This document shows, one piece after another, positions 9,635-17,915 of a stretch of DNA of 64,000 nucleotides. Below the pieces are notes generated by a model. It worked only from the letters and a program-made list of their open reading frames with translations, was not told the origin of the DNA and made no database searches. How positions within the stretch are numbered: the stretch's first letter is position 1; each line of letters opens with the position of its first letter. Made by a program: the position numbers and the translations under genes. Source of the DNA: JALYGJ01 sp963781705 (GTDB lineage Bacteria; Chloroflexota; Limnocylindria; Limnocylindrales; CSP1-4); contig CAWAGP010000001.1 in NCBI GenBank assembly GCA_963781705.1, forward strand, positions 186,001 to 250,000, given 5' to 3'.

Positions 9635-9985
9635 TTCGACGCGCCCGGCGCTTGGCCAGCGCGAGCTTGTCGCGCATCACGTAACCGCCCGGCTTCTTGA
9701 AACTGCGGTCAAGTGGCGGCTGGAGCAGGTCGGGGTCGGACAGGTCGATGATCTGGGTGCGCGGCACGACCCACAGCCGGACGCTCTCCTGGCGGCGGCT
9801 GTAGAACTCGCGCGCGTAGTGCATGGCCAGTTCGCGGTCGGGCGCGCGCAGGTTGCCGGCGTGGCGCATCGGGTCGCCGTCCTTCTCCTGGCGGAAGACC
9901 TCCCAGACGTCGGGTCGGCGCCGTCGCCCAGTCGGCCGGACTCGTCGCGCCGCCCTTCCGACGGACGCTGCGGCTCGCCGGTCAC
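9631..9985 (-). CDS. paaB: Phenylacetyl-CoA epoxidase subunit PaaB (apparent frameshifts near 9918 and 9650)
   Basis: The core DVWEVFRQEKDGDPMRHAG, then REFYSRRQESVRLWVVPR and FKKPGGYVMRDKLALAKR, is diagnostic of PaaB, the small protein that bridges PaaAC dimers. At the N-terminus the start GTG (9985, VTGEPQRPSEG) is in another frame from the core; one missing C in the run near 9918 would join them. At the C-terminus the core frame runs on into paaC to 9543. A shift near 9650 instead ends the protein APGASK at TGA 9631-9633, giving a GTGA overlap with paaC. Either end could be annotated differently; the core is certain. Confidence 0.85.
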
Positions 9986-10012
9986 GCGGCCGCCCCGATC
10001 GAGGCACGGCAT

Positions 10013-10027
10013 TTCAAATCATTTGAA
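10013..10027. promoter_or_regulatory. AT-rich perfect palindrome upstream of paaB
   Basis: TTCAAAT-C-ATTTGAA has seven-base arms around one central base and stands out as AT-rich in this GC-rich sequence. It sits 28 bases upstream of the paaB GTG, inside the 248-base gap between paaA and paaB. A related site is at 10182-10196. Likely an operator or promoter element; the protein that binds it is unknown. Confidence 0.5.
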
Positions 10028-10181
10028 CAATCGCCCGTCGATTTGTCTGTTTGGGCGGCCGATTCCGCGCGCCACCCCCGTCGCGAGCGGGACTGCGGCG
10101 ATGGCCGTGCATCAAGAAATCCGGCCCACGCAGCGATGAGGCTGTCGTGCCCGGTCAACCATGCACCGGGCGCCTCTGACG

Positions 10182-10196
10182 TTCAAGTCACTCGAA
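10182..10196. promoter_or_regulatory. Second, imperfect copy of the paaB-upstream palindrome
   Basis: TTCAAGT-C-ACTCGAA differs from perfect symmetry at one base pair. It shares the TTCAA...GAA frame and the single central C with the site at 10013-10027. The two sites are about 170 bases apart, both in the paaA-paaB gap. No gene is visible in that gap. Confidence 0.4.
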
Positions 10197-10233
10197 ATGA
10201 TCGACATTTGCCACCACAGAAACCCATGCCAGT

Positions 10234-11229
10234 TCAGGCGGCGGCCGCGGCCGGACCGGCGAGGATCGCGTTGCGTACCCAGGCCGTGTCCTCGTGGTTC
10301 AGCCGCCGGAACGCGAGCCGCTCCTGCGACTTGGGCCCGTGGCCGGTGACGACCGTGCGCAGCTCGTTCCAGTCAGGCTCGGTGTAGCGCCACTCCCCGG
10401 TCGATTCATCGAGGTGCAGCTCCGGGTCGGGCGGGAACAGGCCGATTTCCCATAGCCGCGGCACGTACGTCGAGAGGAACTCCTGGCGCAGTTGCTCGCC
10501 GGTCTTCTCCTTGATGCGCCAGAACAGGTCGCGATCCCTGGCCGGGTCGGTGCGCGGACCGTGCATCTGCATCAGCGGTCCCCACCAGCGATCGAGCGCC
10601 TCCTGCACCATGGCACGCTGGTTGGCCGAGCCGTTCATCATCGTCACGACCACGTCGCGGCCGTGCATGATGTGGACCGACTCCTCCCAGCAGATCTTCT
10701 TCATCGTGCGGCTGTATGGGCCATACGACGAATCGCGCAGCGCCTGCTGGGCGACGATCGCCGCGGCATCGACCAGCCACGCGATGATGCCCACGTCCGC
10801 CCACGTCTTGGTCGGGTAGTGGAAGACGTTGTGGAACTTGGTCTTGCCATCGAGCAGGTCCTGGTACATCTGCTCGCGCGTCTTGCCCAGATCTTCCGCC
10901 ACGCGGTACAGCAATTGAGCGTGGCCGGCCTCGTCCTGGACCTTGGCCGTCAGCGCCAGCTTTCGCCGCAGCGTGGGCGCGCGCATGATCCACTCGCGCT
11001 CGGGCAGCACGCCCATCAACTCGGAGTTGGCGTGCATCTCGACGAAGCGCAGCACTCCCGCGCGGTACTCGTCGGGCATCCAGTCGCGTGCCTCGACCTT
11101 GAGTCCCGCGTGGACGTGCTCGACGAACGCGTCGTAACGCTCCTCATGCGTCAGGTCAGGGTCGGCGAAGGCGGGCCGCGGCCGGTCTTCCGGCTGCAGG
11201 ATGGGCGCGAGCGAGAGTGGGTCGGTCAT
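10234..11229 (-). CDS. paaA: Ring-1,2-phenylacetyl-CoA epoxidase catalytic subunit PaaA
   Basis: Di-iron catalytic subunit that epoxidises the aromatic ring of phenylacetyl-CoA with O2. The 331-residue protein has both carboxylate-bridged iron motifs: KVQDEAGHAQLLY (Glu100, His103) and CWEESVHIMHGRD (Glu183, His186). Other PaaA features are KFHNVFHYPTKTWADVG and the C-terminal EWRYTEPDWNELRTVVTG. The ATG at 11229 (MTDPLSLAP) follows a GAGGA six bases upstream and 13 bases after the TetR gene ends. The reductase PaaE is not in this window, so electron delivery must be encoded elsewhere. Confidence 0.96.
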   Translation of the reverse strand: MTDPLSLAPILQPEDRPRPAFADPDLTHEERYDAFVEHVHAGLKVEARDWMPDEYRAGVLRFVEMHANSELMGVLPEREWIMRAPTLRRKLALTAKVQDEAGHAQLLYRVAEDLGKTREQMYQDLLDGKTKFHNVFHYPTKTWADVGIIAWLVDAAAIVAQQALRDSSYGPYSRTMKKICWEESVHIMHGRDVVVTMMNGSANQRAMVQEALDRWWGPLMQMHGPRTDPARDRDLFWRIKEKTGEQLRQEFLSTYVPRLWEIGLFPPDPELHLDESTGEWRYTEPDWNELRTVVTGHGPKSQERLAFRRLNHEDTAWVRNAILAGPAAAAA

Positions 11230-11242
11230 TGGCTTGTCCTCG

Positions 11243-11841
11243 TCAACTGCCTGGTGGGGCCGCGTGGCTGCTGAGGCCGCGCAGGAAAAGGTCGGCATGC
11301 TGGTCGGCGATCTGGGTGGGCGTCAGCGCACCGTCGGTGCCGGTACCACGTGGCCACTCCGTTCAACGCGGACAGGATGGTGGTGGCGGTCAGGCGCGGG
11401 ATCGACCGCCGCGAAATCGCCGCTGCGGATGCCCTCGCTGATCGCGTTCCGGAAGAGCGCCTGGTGGGCGTCGCGACGAGCGGCGATCTGGTCACGCCTG
11501 CCGTCGGACAGGAACCGCCACTCGCGCAGGAAGACAGCGGCGTCGCGCTGGCTGCTGGTGACGACCGCCAGGTGGGCGCGGATCATCGCGCGCAGCTTGG
11601 CCTGCGCCGGCAGCGAACTTGAGGCAACCGGTCCGACTTCCGCGTCGAACCGCTCGGCCGCGCGGATCACGATCGCCCACAGCATGTCCTCCTTGGAGGC
11701 CACGTGGGCATACAGGCTGCCGCCCTGCAGGTTGAGCGCCTGGGCGATGTCGCGCACGCTGGTGGCGGCGTAGCCACGCTCACGGAACAGCGCGGAGGCG
11801 GCGTCCTCGATCTGCTGGCGGCGCGACACCTCGGTAACCAC
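11243..11841 (-). CDS. TetR-family repressor of the paa genes (apparent frameshifts near 11400 and 11345)
   Basis: The N-terminal helix-turn-helix is clear: ALFRERGYAATSVRDIAQAL then NLQGGSLYAHVASKEDMLW (about residues 15-55). The ligand domain continues to GIRSGDFAAVD. The frame then changes twice to recover LTATTILSALNGVATWYR and TDGALTPTQIADQHADLFLR, ending at TGA 11243-11245. Restored length of about 198 residues is normal for the family. It is the first gene of the minus-strand paa unit, 13 bases before paaA. A palindrome 13-26 bases upstream of the GTG (11855-11868) suggests autorepression, with phenylacetyl-CoA as the plausible inducer. Confidence 0.82.
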
Positions 11842-11854
11842 GGGCGGAATCTAA

Positions 11855-11868
11855 CAAACGATCGTTAG
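11855..11868. promoter_or_regulatory. Probable TetR/PaaR operator
   Basis: CAAACGATCGTTAG contains the perfect palindrome AACGATCGTT and lies just upstream of the TetR start codon at 11841. It fits CNAACGNNCGTTNG, the site I recall being reported for Thermus PaaR, a TetR-type repressor of paa genes. Wider arms CTAAC...GTTAG (11851-11868) extend the symmetry. Repression of the whole unit is inferred. Confidence 0.6.
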
Positions 11869-11964
11869 GTCGGTCAATCGCCCGCGGCTGTCGAATCTGG
11901 GCCGGCCGTTCGTTGTCTTGCTGACGGCGGGCATATCGCCGACCATCGCGCCAGGAGGATCACC

Positions 11965-13658
11965 ATGCGCTACGCACTTCTTATCTACGTCGAGCCGTGG
12001 GAGCCGACACCGGAACAGGACGCCGAGATGAGGGCGGGCTACAACACCTTCGGCACGGAGGCGATGAACGCCGACGTGATGCGCGGCGGCGAGGCGCTCC
12101 AGGACGCCAACACCGCGACGACCGTGCGCGTGCGCAACGGCCAGGCGCTCGTCACCGACGGACCGTTTGCCGAGACCAAGGAGGAGTTCGGCGGCTTCTA
12201 CCTGATCGAGGCCGCCAACCTCGACGAGGCGATCAAGTGGGCTGCCAAGATCCCCGGCGCAACCCGCGGCTCGGTCGAGATCCGGCCGATCTGGGAGTTC
12301 GCCATGAGCGCCGATGCCGCCGCCGGCAGAGACGCCCGGCCTCGCCCGGCGTCGGCTGACACGTCACTGGACCTTCGCAATCGGGGTGTCGGGCGCGACG
12401 GCCCAGTCGCGTTCGACGCCGTCGATCGGGTCTTCCGTGAGGAGTCGGGTCGCGTCGTCGCCGGCCTGATCAGGTCAATCGGCGACTTCGACCTGGCCGA
12501 GGAGGCCGTCCAGGACGCCTTCGTCAGCGCGCTCGAGCACTGGCCGGCCGACGGCCTGCCGCCCAATCCCGGAGGCTGGATAGCCACGACCGCGCGACGC
12601 AAGGCAATCGATCGGCTGCGCCGGTCGCAGCGGCTGGCCCACCACCTCGACGCCCTGGCGCGGCTGATGGCCGCAGACGCGGAGGCCAGGTCAGCGCCAG
12701 ACGAACAGCCCGACCCAGCGCTCGTCGACGATGACCGACTGCGCCTGATCTTCACCTGCTGTCACCCGGCGCTGGCACCCGACGCCCAGATCGCGCTGAC
12801 GCTGCGGCTGCTCGGCGGCCTGCGCACGCCCGAGATCGCGCGTGCCTTCCTGGTGGCCGAGCCGACGCTGGCACAGCGCCTCGTGCGCGCCAAGCGCAAG
12901 ATCCGCGAGGCGGGCATTCCCTATCGCGTGCCGCCGCCCGAGTTGCTCGGCGAGCGCCTCGCCTCCGTGCTGCGGGTCATCTACCTGATCTTCAACGAGG
13001 GCTACTCAGCGACGGCCGGCGCTGCGCTGGTCAGGCGGGAGTTGGCCTCGGAAGCCATCCGCCTTGCCCGGGTCCTGGCAGAACTGATGCCCGACGAGCC
13101 GGAAGTGGCCGGGCTGCTCGCCCTGCTGCTGCTCCAGGACTCGCGCCGCGAGGCGCGCCAGGCTGACTCAGGCGAGCTGGTGAGGCTGTCGGAGCAGGAC
13201 CGATCGCGCTGGGATCGCACCCGCATCGCCGACGGTCTCGCGGCACTGGACAGTGCCGCCGCGCTGGGTGGGCCGGGGCCGTACCAGCTGCAGGCGGCGA
13301 TTGCCGCCGAGCATGCCCGTGCTGCCACTGCGGCCGACACGGACTGGCGGCGCATCGTCGCTCTCTACGACCAGCTGCTCGAGCAGATGCCGACGCCCGT
13401 CGTCGCGCTGAACCGGGCGGTGGCAGTGGCCGTGGCCGACGGCCCTCAACACGGGCCTCGACATCGTCGACGCACTGGCGCAGCGGGGAGCAGCTGGACG
13501 GGTACCACCTGTTGCACTCGACGCGCGGCGAGCTGCTGCGTCGCCTCGGTCGCAGCTCAGAGGCGGCCGCCGAGTTCGCGCGTGCGCGCGAACTGACCAC
13601 CAACGAGGTCGAGCGCACGCATCTGACGCGCGCGCTGCTTGAACTGGGCGCTCGCTAG
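11965..13658 (+). CDS. YCII-domain/ECF sigma factor fusion (SigJ-like with TPR-like tail; apparent frameshifts near 13440 and 13490)
   Basis: Residues 1-115 form a YCII (DGPF) domain with TDGPFAETKEEFGGFYLIE. A 35-residue Ala/Arg-rich linker joins it, in frame, to an ECF sigma of the DUF6596-containing type: sigma-2 (AFDAVDRVFREESGRVVAGL, EEAVQDAFVSALEHWP), sigma-4 (LTLRLLGGLRTPEIARAFLV), IYLIFNEGYSATAG and VVALNRAVAVA. After 13440 the frame slips twice; the homologous tail (NTGLDIVDALAQRG, LDGYHLLHSTRGELLRRLGR, RALLELGAR) ends at 13658. AGGAGG precedes the ATG at 11965. In many genomes the YCII protein and sigma are adjacent separate genes. The sigma shares its CTAG stop with convergent ppc. 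Confidence 0.85.
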
Positions 13659-16354
13659 CCGGTGTTCTGGAGACCGGCCGCGACGCCACTGACGGTCAGG
13701 TGCACCAGGCGCAGCAGCTCCGGCCGCAGCGGGTCCGCGGCGGGCAGCGCACGCAGGCGGCCGAGCAGCATCACCTGCAGCTCCGACAACGAGTCGACGT
13801 ACGGGTTGCGCAGCTCGATCGATCGCTGAAGCACGGGCATGTCGTCGAGCAGACGCTGACGTTCGGTGATCGCCAGGATGTGCTCCACCGTGCGCTCGAA
13901 CTCCTCGCGAATGAGTTGCCAGATCCGGCGAGCGTCGCCCGTGCCGGCGAGCGAGGCATATCGTTCGGCGATGGCCGGGTCGGCCTTGGCCAGCGCCATC
14001 TCCGTGTTGTCGAGGACGCTCGCGAAGAACGGCCACGTCCGGTAGAGCTGCCGCAACCGGCGCATGCCCGAGGCATCCGCTGCACGGAACGCGGCCAGTG
14101 CCCGACCGGTGCCGTACCACGCCGGCAGGTTGGTGCGCGACTGCGACCAGGCGAAGACCCACGGAATCGCCCGCAGTGTGCCGAGGCCGGCCCAGCCGGG
14201 GCGGCCTGCCGCGCCGCGCGCGGCCGGCCGCGAGCCGATGGCCAAACCACCTAGCTCGACGATCGGCGTCGCGGCGACGAAGTAGGACTCGAACGCCGGG
14301 TCGTCCCACACGAGGCGGCGGTATTCGGCGCGGGCGACCGACGCCAACTGGTCGAGCACGGCCGACCGCTCGGGTTCGCGCGGGTCGCTCTCCGCTCGAC
14401 CGTCGGGCAGGGAGGCCATCAGCGTCGCGAAGGTGAGCTGCTCCAGGTGGCGCAGGGCAATCTCCGGGTTGGAGTACCGGTTGGCGATCACCTCGCCCTG
14501 CTCGGTCAGCTTCAACCGGCCGTCGACCGAGCCGGGCGCCTGGGCGAGGATGGCGCGGGTCATCGGCCCACCACCGCGGCCGATGGCGCCACCCCGGCCA
14601 TGGAAGAGGACGAGCTCGACATCGTGCCGGTGCGCCACCTCGACCAGCGTCTGCTCGGCGCGATAGAGCATCCATGCGGCGGCCAGCGCGCCGGATTCCT
14701 TGGTCGAATCCGAGTAGCCGAGCATCACCTCCTGGCGGTTGCCGCGCCGGGTGAGGTGCTTTCGGTAGGTCGGATCGGAGAGGAGGTCCTCGAGAACTTC
14801 GCCGCACGCCGTGAGGGCGTCGGCCGACTCGAACAACGGGACCACGTCCAGGACCGGCGCTTCATCGCCGCAGGCGCGCCGCGCCAGCCGGAGCACGTCG
14901 ATCGCGTCCTCCGCCCCGTGGGTGAAGCTGACCACGTAGCGGCGGCACGCCTCAACGCCGTAGCGCCCTTGGATATCGGCGACGGCCCTGAATGTCGCCA
15001 GGACCTCGCCCGCGCTGACGCCCGGCGCAACCTGAGCGTCGTCGTCCTCGGCCGCCAGCGTCCGAGCGTGCACCTCACTGTGCTGGCGCACCTCGAGCGC
15101 CAGCCCGTGAAAAGCGAACGTCGCCAGCTGCCAGCGCAGGTCGGCCAGCTCGCCGCGCACGACCCGCCCGAGGCGGGCGGCGGCGAGCGCGTCGCTGAGC
15201 TCCGCCAGTTGAGCGTCCAGCTCCGCGGGCGACGTGAAGCCGCCGCGCGTGCCTGCGCGGGTGCGCGCCAGTCGCTCGGCGATGTACGTGAATCGGCGAC
15301 GAAACGGCTCGTCGGGGAAGCGCCGCTCGATCAGCCGCGCCGCGTCGGGCAGCTCGCGCGCGTCGGCCGCCAGCCTGGCGGTCAGCGCCGCAGTTGACGG
15401 TGCGCGAGCGGTCACGGTCTGGGCGAGTCGCCGGCAGACGGCTTCGTAGGCGCGCAGAACGTGCTCGGACTGAATGCTTATCGTGGCGCGCGTCGTGTCG
15501 GCGGTAACGTGCGGATTGCCGTCGCGGTCGCCGCCGATCCACGATCCCCAGTGCAGGAAAGGCGCGAGCGGCTGGTCGCCGCCGATGGTCTCCGCCAGCG
15601 CGCGGTAGAGGCGCGGCGTGACCACGAACAGGGATTCGTCGAAGAGCGCCATCGCGCTGCGCACCTCGTCGAGCGGTCGCGGCGCGATGTCGCGAATCGG
15701 CGCGGTCTGCCACATGATCGAGATTTCCTCGCGCAGTCGCCGGCGGACCTCGCCGTCCTGGGCCGGAGTGAGACGCGGATCGTCGAGGCGGTCGAGCAGG
15801 CGGTAAATGCGGCGCAGCGCGACGAGCAACGTTCGTCGACGAGCCTCGGTCGGATGGGCCGTCAGCACCGGCGCGATTGCCAGCCGGCGAACCAGTTCCT
15901 CGAGAGCGGCGCCCTGGCCGGCCGCGCGAAAGGCGTCGACAGCTGCACCGGCGGATTCGTTGATGACGCCCTTGGGCGACCGGCGCGCCAGTTGTCGCAG
16001 ACGGCGAATGCGCTGCTTCTCTTCGGCCAGGTTGGTCAGTTGGAAGTAGAGGCCGAAGGCGCGGATGAGCGACTCGACGTTCGTCAGATCGAGCCGTTCC
16101 AGATCGGCAGCGATGCGCAACTGTTCGCGATGCGCATCCGCGGGTGGGGCCTGGCGCGCGGCGATCGTCGCGCGCCGCAGGCGCTCCACCTGCTCGAAGG
16201 CGGGCCGGCCGGCCTGCTCGATGATCACCTGGCCCAGCAGTGCGCCGAGCAGCTTGACCTCCCGCGCCAGCGGGTCGCGCGCGCCGGCGCTGCCGATGCC
16301 GCGCGGCTCCGCACGCGCCGCCGGGTTGTTACTCAAACTGCTCCGCTCGGTCAC
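13655..16354 (-). CDS. ppc: Phosphoenolpyruvate carboxylase
   Basis: Cytosolic anaplerotic enzyme converting PEP and bicarbonate to oxaloacetate. The 899-residue intact frame carries the catalytic His loop VLTAHPTEARRRT (His167), GSWIGGDRDGNPHVT (271-285), GYSDSTKESG (547-556) and the Gly-rich FHGRGGAIGRGGGP (585-598). It ends in TG, as is typical for PEPC (usually NTG). The GTG at 16354 (VTERSSLSNN) is chosen because family proteins begin shortly before the LGALLGQVI helix; the ribosome site is weak. The divergent regulator at 16423 shares a 68-base promoter region. Its stop overlaps the sigma gene on the other strand (CTAG). Confidence 0.96.
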   Translation of the reverse strand: MTERSSLSNNPAARAEPRGIGSAGARDPLAREVKLLGALLGQVIIEQAGRPAFEQVERLRRATIAARQAPPADAHREQLRIAADLERLDLTNVESLIRAFGLYFQLTNLAEEKQRIRRLRQLARRSPKGVINESAGAAVDAFRAAGQGAALEELVRRLAIAPVLTAHPTEARRRTLLVALRRIYRLLDRLDDPRLTPAQDGEVRRRLREEISIMWQTAPIRDIAPRPLDEVRSAMALFDESLFVVTPRLYRALAETIGGDQPLAPFLHWGSWIGGDRDGNPHVTADTTRATISIQSEHVLRAYEAVCRRLAQTVTARAPSTAALTARLAADARELPDAARLIERRFPDEPFRRRFTYIAERLARTRAGTRGGFTSPAELDAQLAELSDALAAARLGRVVRGELADLRWQLATFAFHGLALEVRQHSEVHARTLAAEDDDAQVAPGVSAGEVLATFRAVADIQGRYGVEACRRYVVSFTHGAEDAIDVLRLARRACGDEAPVLDVVPLFESADALTACGEVLEDLLSDPTYRKHLTRRGNRQEVMLGYSDSTKESGALAAAWMLYRAEQTLVEVAHRHDVELVLFHGRGGAIGRGGGPMTRAILAQAPGSVDGRLKLTEQGEVIANRYSNPEIALRHLEQLTFATLMASLPDGRAESDPREPERSAVLDQLASVARAEYRRLVWDDPAFESYFVAATPIVELGGLAIGSRPAARGAAGRPGWAGLGTLRAIPWVFAWSQSRTNLPAWYGTGRALAAFRAADASGMRRLRQLYRTWPFFASVLDNTEMALAKADPAIAERYASLAGTGDARRIWQLIREEFERTVEHILAITERQRLLDDMPVLQRSIELRNPYVDSLSELQVMLLGRLRALPAADPLRPELLRLVHLTVSGVAAGLQNTG

Positions 16355-16422
16355 GGAAACAAGGCTACGGCCAGTCGCCGACGGGTGATCGCGGCGCGGG
16401 TGATACTGGGTCGGTACTGCGT

Positions 16423-17178
16423 ATGCCTGTCGAACAAGTTGCCCGAACCTCTCCAGATGCGGCCGCCCAGGAATCCCCTGCGGTCGACTCGGTCGAGGCC
16501 ATTCGACGCCGCTTCGCGCGGGCCTGGAGCCAGATGGGTGAAGCATGGGGCGTGCCGCCCTCCACTGCCGCGATTCAGGGCTATCTGCTCGTCCACGGCG
16601 GCCCGGTCACCGACAAGGAACTGCAGGACGCGCTCGGCCTTAGTCACCGCGCCATCCGCGTGGCGCTGGCCGACTGCGAGCGGTGGGGCATCGTCCGTCG
16701 TGCGTCGGAGCCGCGGCGAGTCGGCCGCCGCGGACCAGCCGGGCGTGCCTGGCTGGCGCTCGACGATCACTGGGAGTGGTTCCGGCGGGTAATCGAAGGC
16801 CGCAAGCAGCATGAGGGCGACCCGGTCATCGCCATCCTCGAGAGCTGCCTGGTCGAAGCACGCTCGGTCGACGACCGCAGTGCGGCGGCCGATCTGCAGG
16901 AACGGCTGGAATCCCTGCTCGGTTTCGTACGCCAATTCGATCACGCGCTGTCCGCCGTGCTGCGTGCCCGCACCGATGCCCTACGCAAGCTGTTCTCGGT
17001 CGTGGCCGAGCAGGACGACGCCACGCTTGATCGCCTCCTCGCGACACTCGCCGACGTGCCCAGCGATGAACTGGCCGACGCCATCAGGACGCTGTCGCGC
17101 ATGCCGCCGGGCGCCATCCAGCGCCTGCTCCGACTGGCTGGCCGACCGAACCTGATGCGCCTGCTTGGCGGTCGCTAG
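16423..17178 (+). CDS. GbsR/MarR-like winged-helix transcriptional regulator
   Basis: A 251-residue cytosolic regulator. Residues 30-115 resemble a winged helix of the GbsR type: GVPPSTAAIQGYLLVHGGPV, then TDKELQDALGLSHRAIRVAL and WGIVRRASEPRRVGRRGPAG. A helical C-terminal half (Leu-rich, about 135-250) probably dimerises. It is divergent from ppc across 68 bases, so it may control ppc and itself. GbsR-type regulators respond to choline or osmotic cues in Bacillus; the ligand here is unknown. The OpuC-like importer lies 24 kb away, so a link is speculative. Confidence 0.75.
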   Translation: MPVEQVARTSPDAAAQESPAVDSVEAIRRRFARAWSQMGEAWGVPPSTAAIQGYLLVHGGPVTDKELQDALGLSHRAIRVALADCERWGIVRRASEPRRVGRRGPAGRAWLALDDHWEWFRRVIEGRKQHEGDPVIAILESCLVEARSVDDRSAAADLQERLESLLGFVRQFDHALSAVLRARTDALRKLFSVVAEQDDATLDRLLATLADVPSDELADAIRTLSRMPPGAIQRLLRLAGRPNLMRLLGGR

Positions 17179-17188
17179 CGGTTACGCA

Positions 17189-17205
17189 CAGAGCGGTTCG
17201 CTCTG
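17189..17205 (+). terminator. Short hairpin after the regulator gene
   Basis: CAGAGCG-GTT-CGCTCTG has a seven-base perfect stem and three-base loop beginning 11 bases after the stop at 17178. There is no U-run after it, so termination is only possible. The 17206-17384 stretch that follows contains no recognisable gene. Confidence 0.35.
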
Positions 17206-17384
17206 GTGCAGACGAAGGTGTCAGACGTCAACGGATTGAGGCGAGGAGCCGGGTTGCCGGAGCCCGGAATCGGGCCAAGCGGGTATATCTTGCCGTTCCC
17301 GACAGGACGATCGGTGGCTCGATTTAGTACTTCAGGCGGCCACCGTCAACGCGTCCAGTTGGTCACGATGAAGGGTGTATTGGA

Positions 17385-17915
17385 ATGGTCAGTCGTGGAA
17401 CGGTTCGGATTGCAGCCGTGCTGCTCGGCGCGCTGTGGGCGATGCTGATGCTGCTCGGTACTTCGGCCGCGCCCGCCTTGGCGGCATTCACGTCGGGCGA
17501 TTGCACGGTGCGCGTGGATCCGTCAGTTGCGTCGGCCGGCAGTTCTTTCGTGTTCATTGGCACGGGCTTCCAGCCCACCACGATGACGTTGCAGAAGGAC
17601 GGCGAACAGCCGTCGGTCCACGACGTCAGCGTCGGCACAGCGGACCCGTGGCGAGTCACGGTCCGCTCGCGAGTCGGCGACGAGGGCCGCTGGACGGCCA
17701 CGTTCACCGGCGGTATCTCGGACTGCACCGGCCAGGTCCAGTTCCGTGTCACGCTTAGCAGCACCGACGCAGCAAGCGATGCGATCGCCGCTGCGCCGTC
17801 GGCCGCGCCGGGCGTGTTGTTGCTATCGATCGTCGCACTCGGCTTTGCCGGCGGCACATTGGCCGGTCGACGAGTGCGCTTCGCAAACCAGGTCACGCGC
17901 GTTGAGGATGAATGA
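17385..17915 (+). CDS. Secreted or surface protein with C-terminal membrane anchor
   Basis: A 176-residue protein with a signal peptide (GTVRIAAVLLGALWAMLMLL, cleavage near ALA-AFTSG), a beta-rich extracytoplasmic domain containing two cysteines (DCTVRVDPS, SDCTGQVQF) and a C-terminal helix (PGVLLLSIVALGFAGGTLAG) followed by Arg-rich residues. The topology is type I: domain outside, short tail inside. The Ig-like middle (VFIGTGFQPTTMTLQKDG) resembles secreted IPT/Ig-like folds, but no family is firmly recognised. Its stop overlaps the ATG of the next gene (ATGA, 17912-17915), so the two are translationally coupled. Confidence 0.75.
   Translation: MVSRGTVRIAAVLLGALWAMLMLLGTSAAPALAAFTSGDCTVRVDPSVASAGSSFVFIGTGFQPTTMTLQKDGEQPSVHDVSVGTADPWRVTVRSRVGDEGRWTATFTGGISDCTGQVQFRVTLSSTDAASDAIAAAPSAAPGVLLLSIVALGFAGGTLAGRRVRFANQVTRVEDE

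Noticed and set aside
13557..14807. 416-codon minus-strand frame inside ppc
   Set aside because: Arg/Pro/Ala-rich with no motif; the PEP carboxylase frame is intact and has all signatures.
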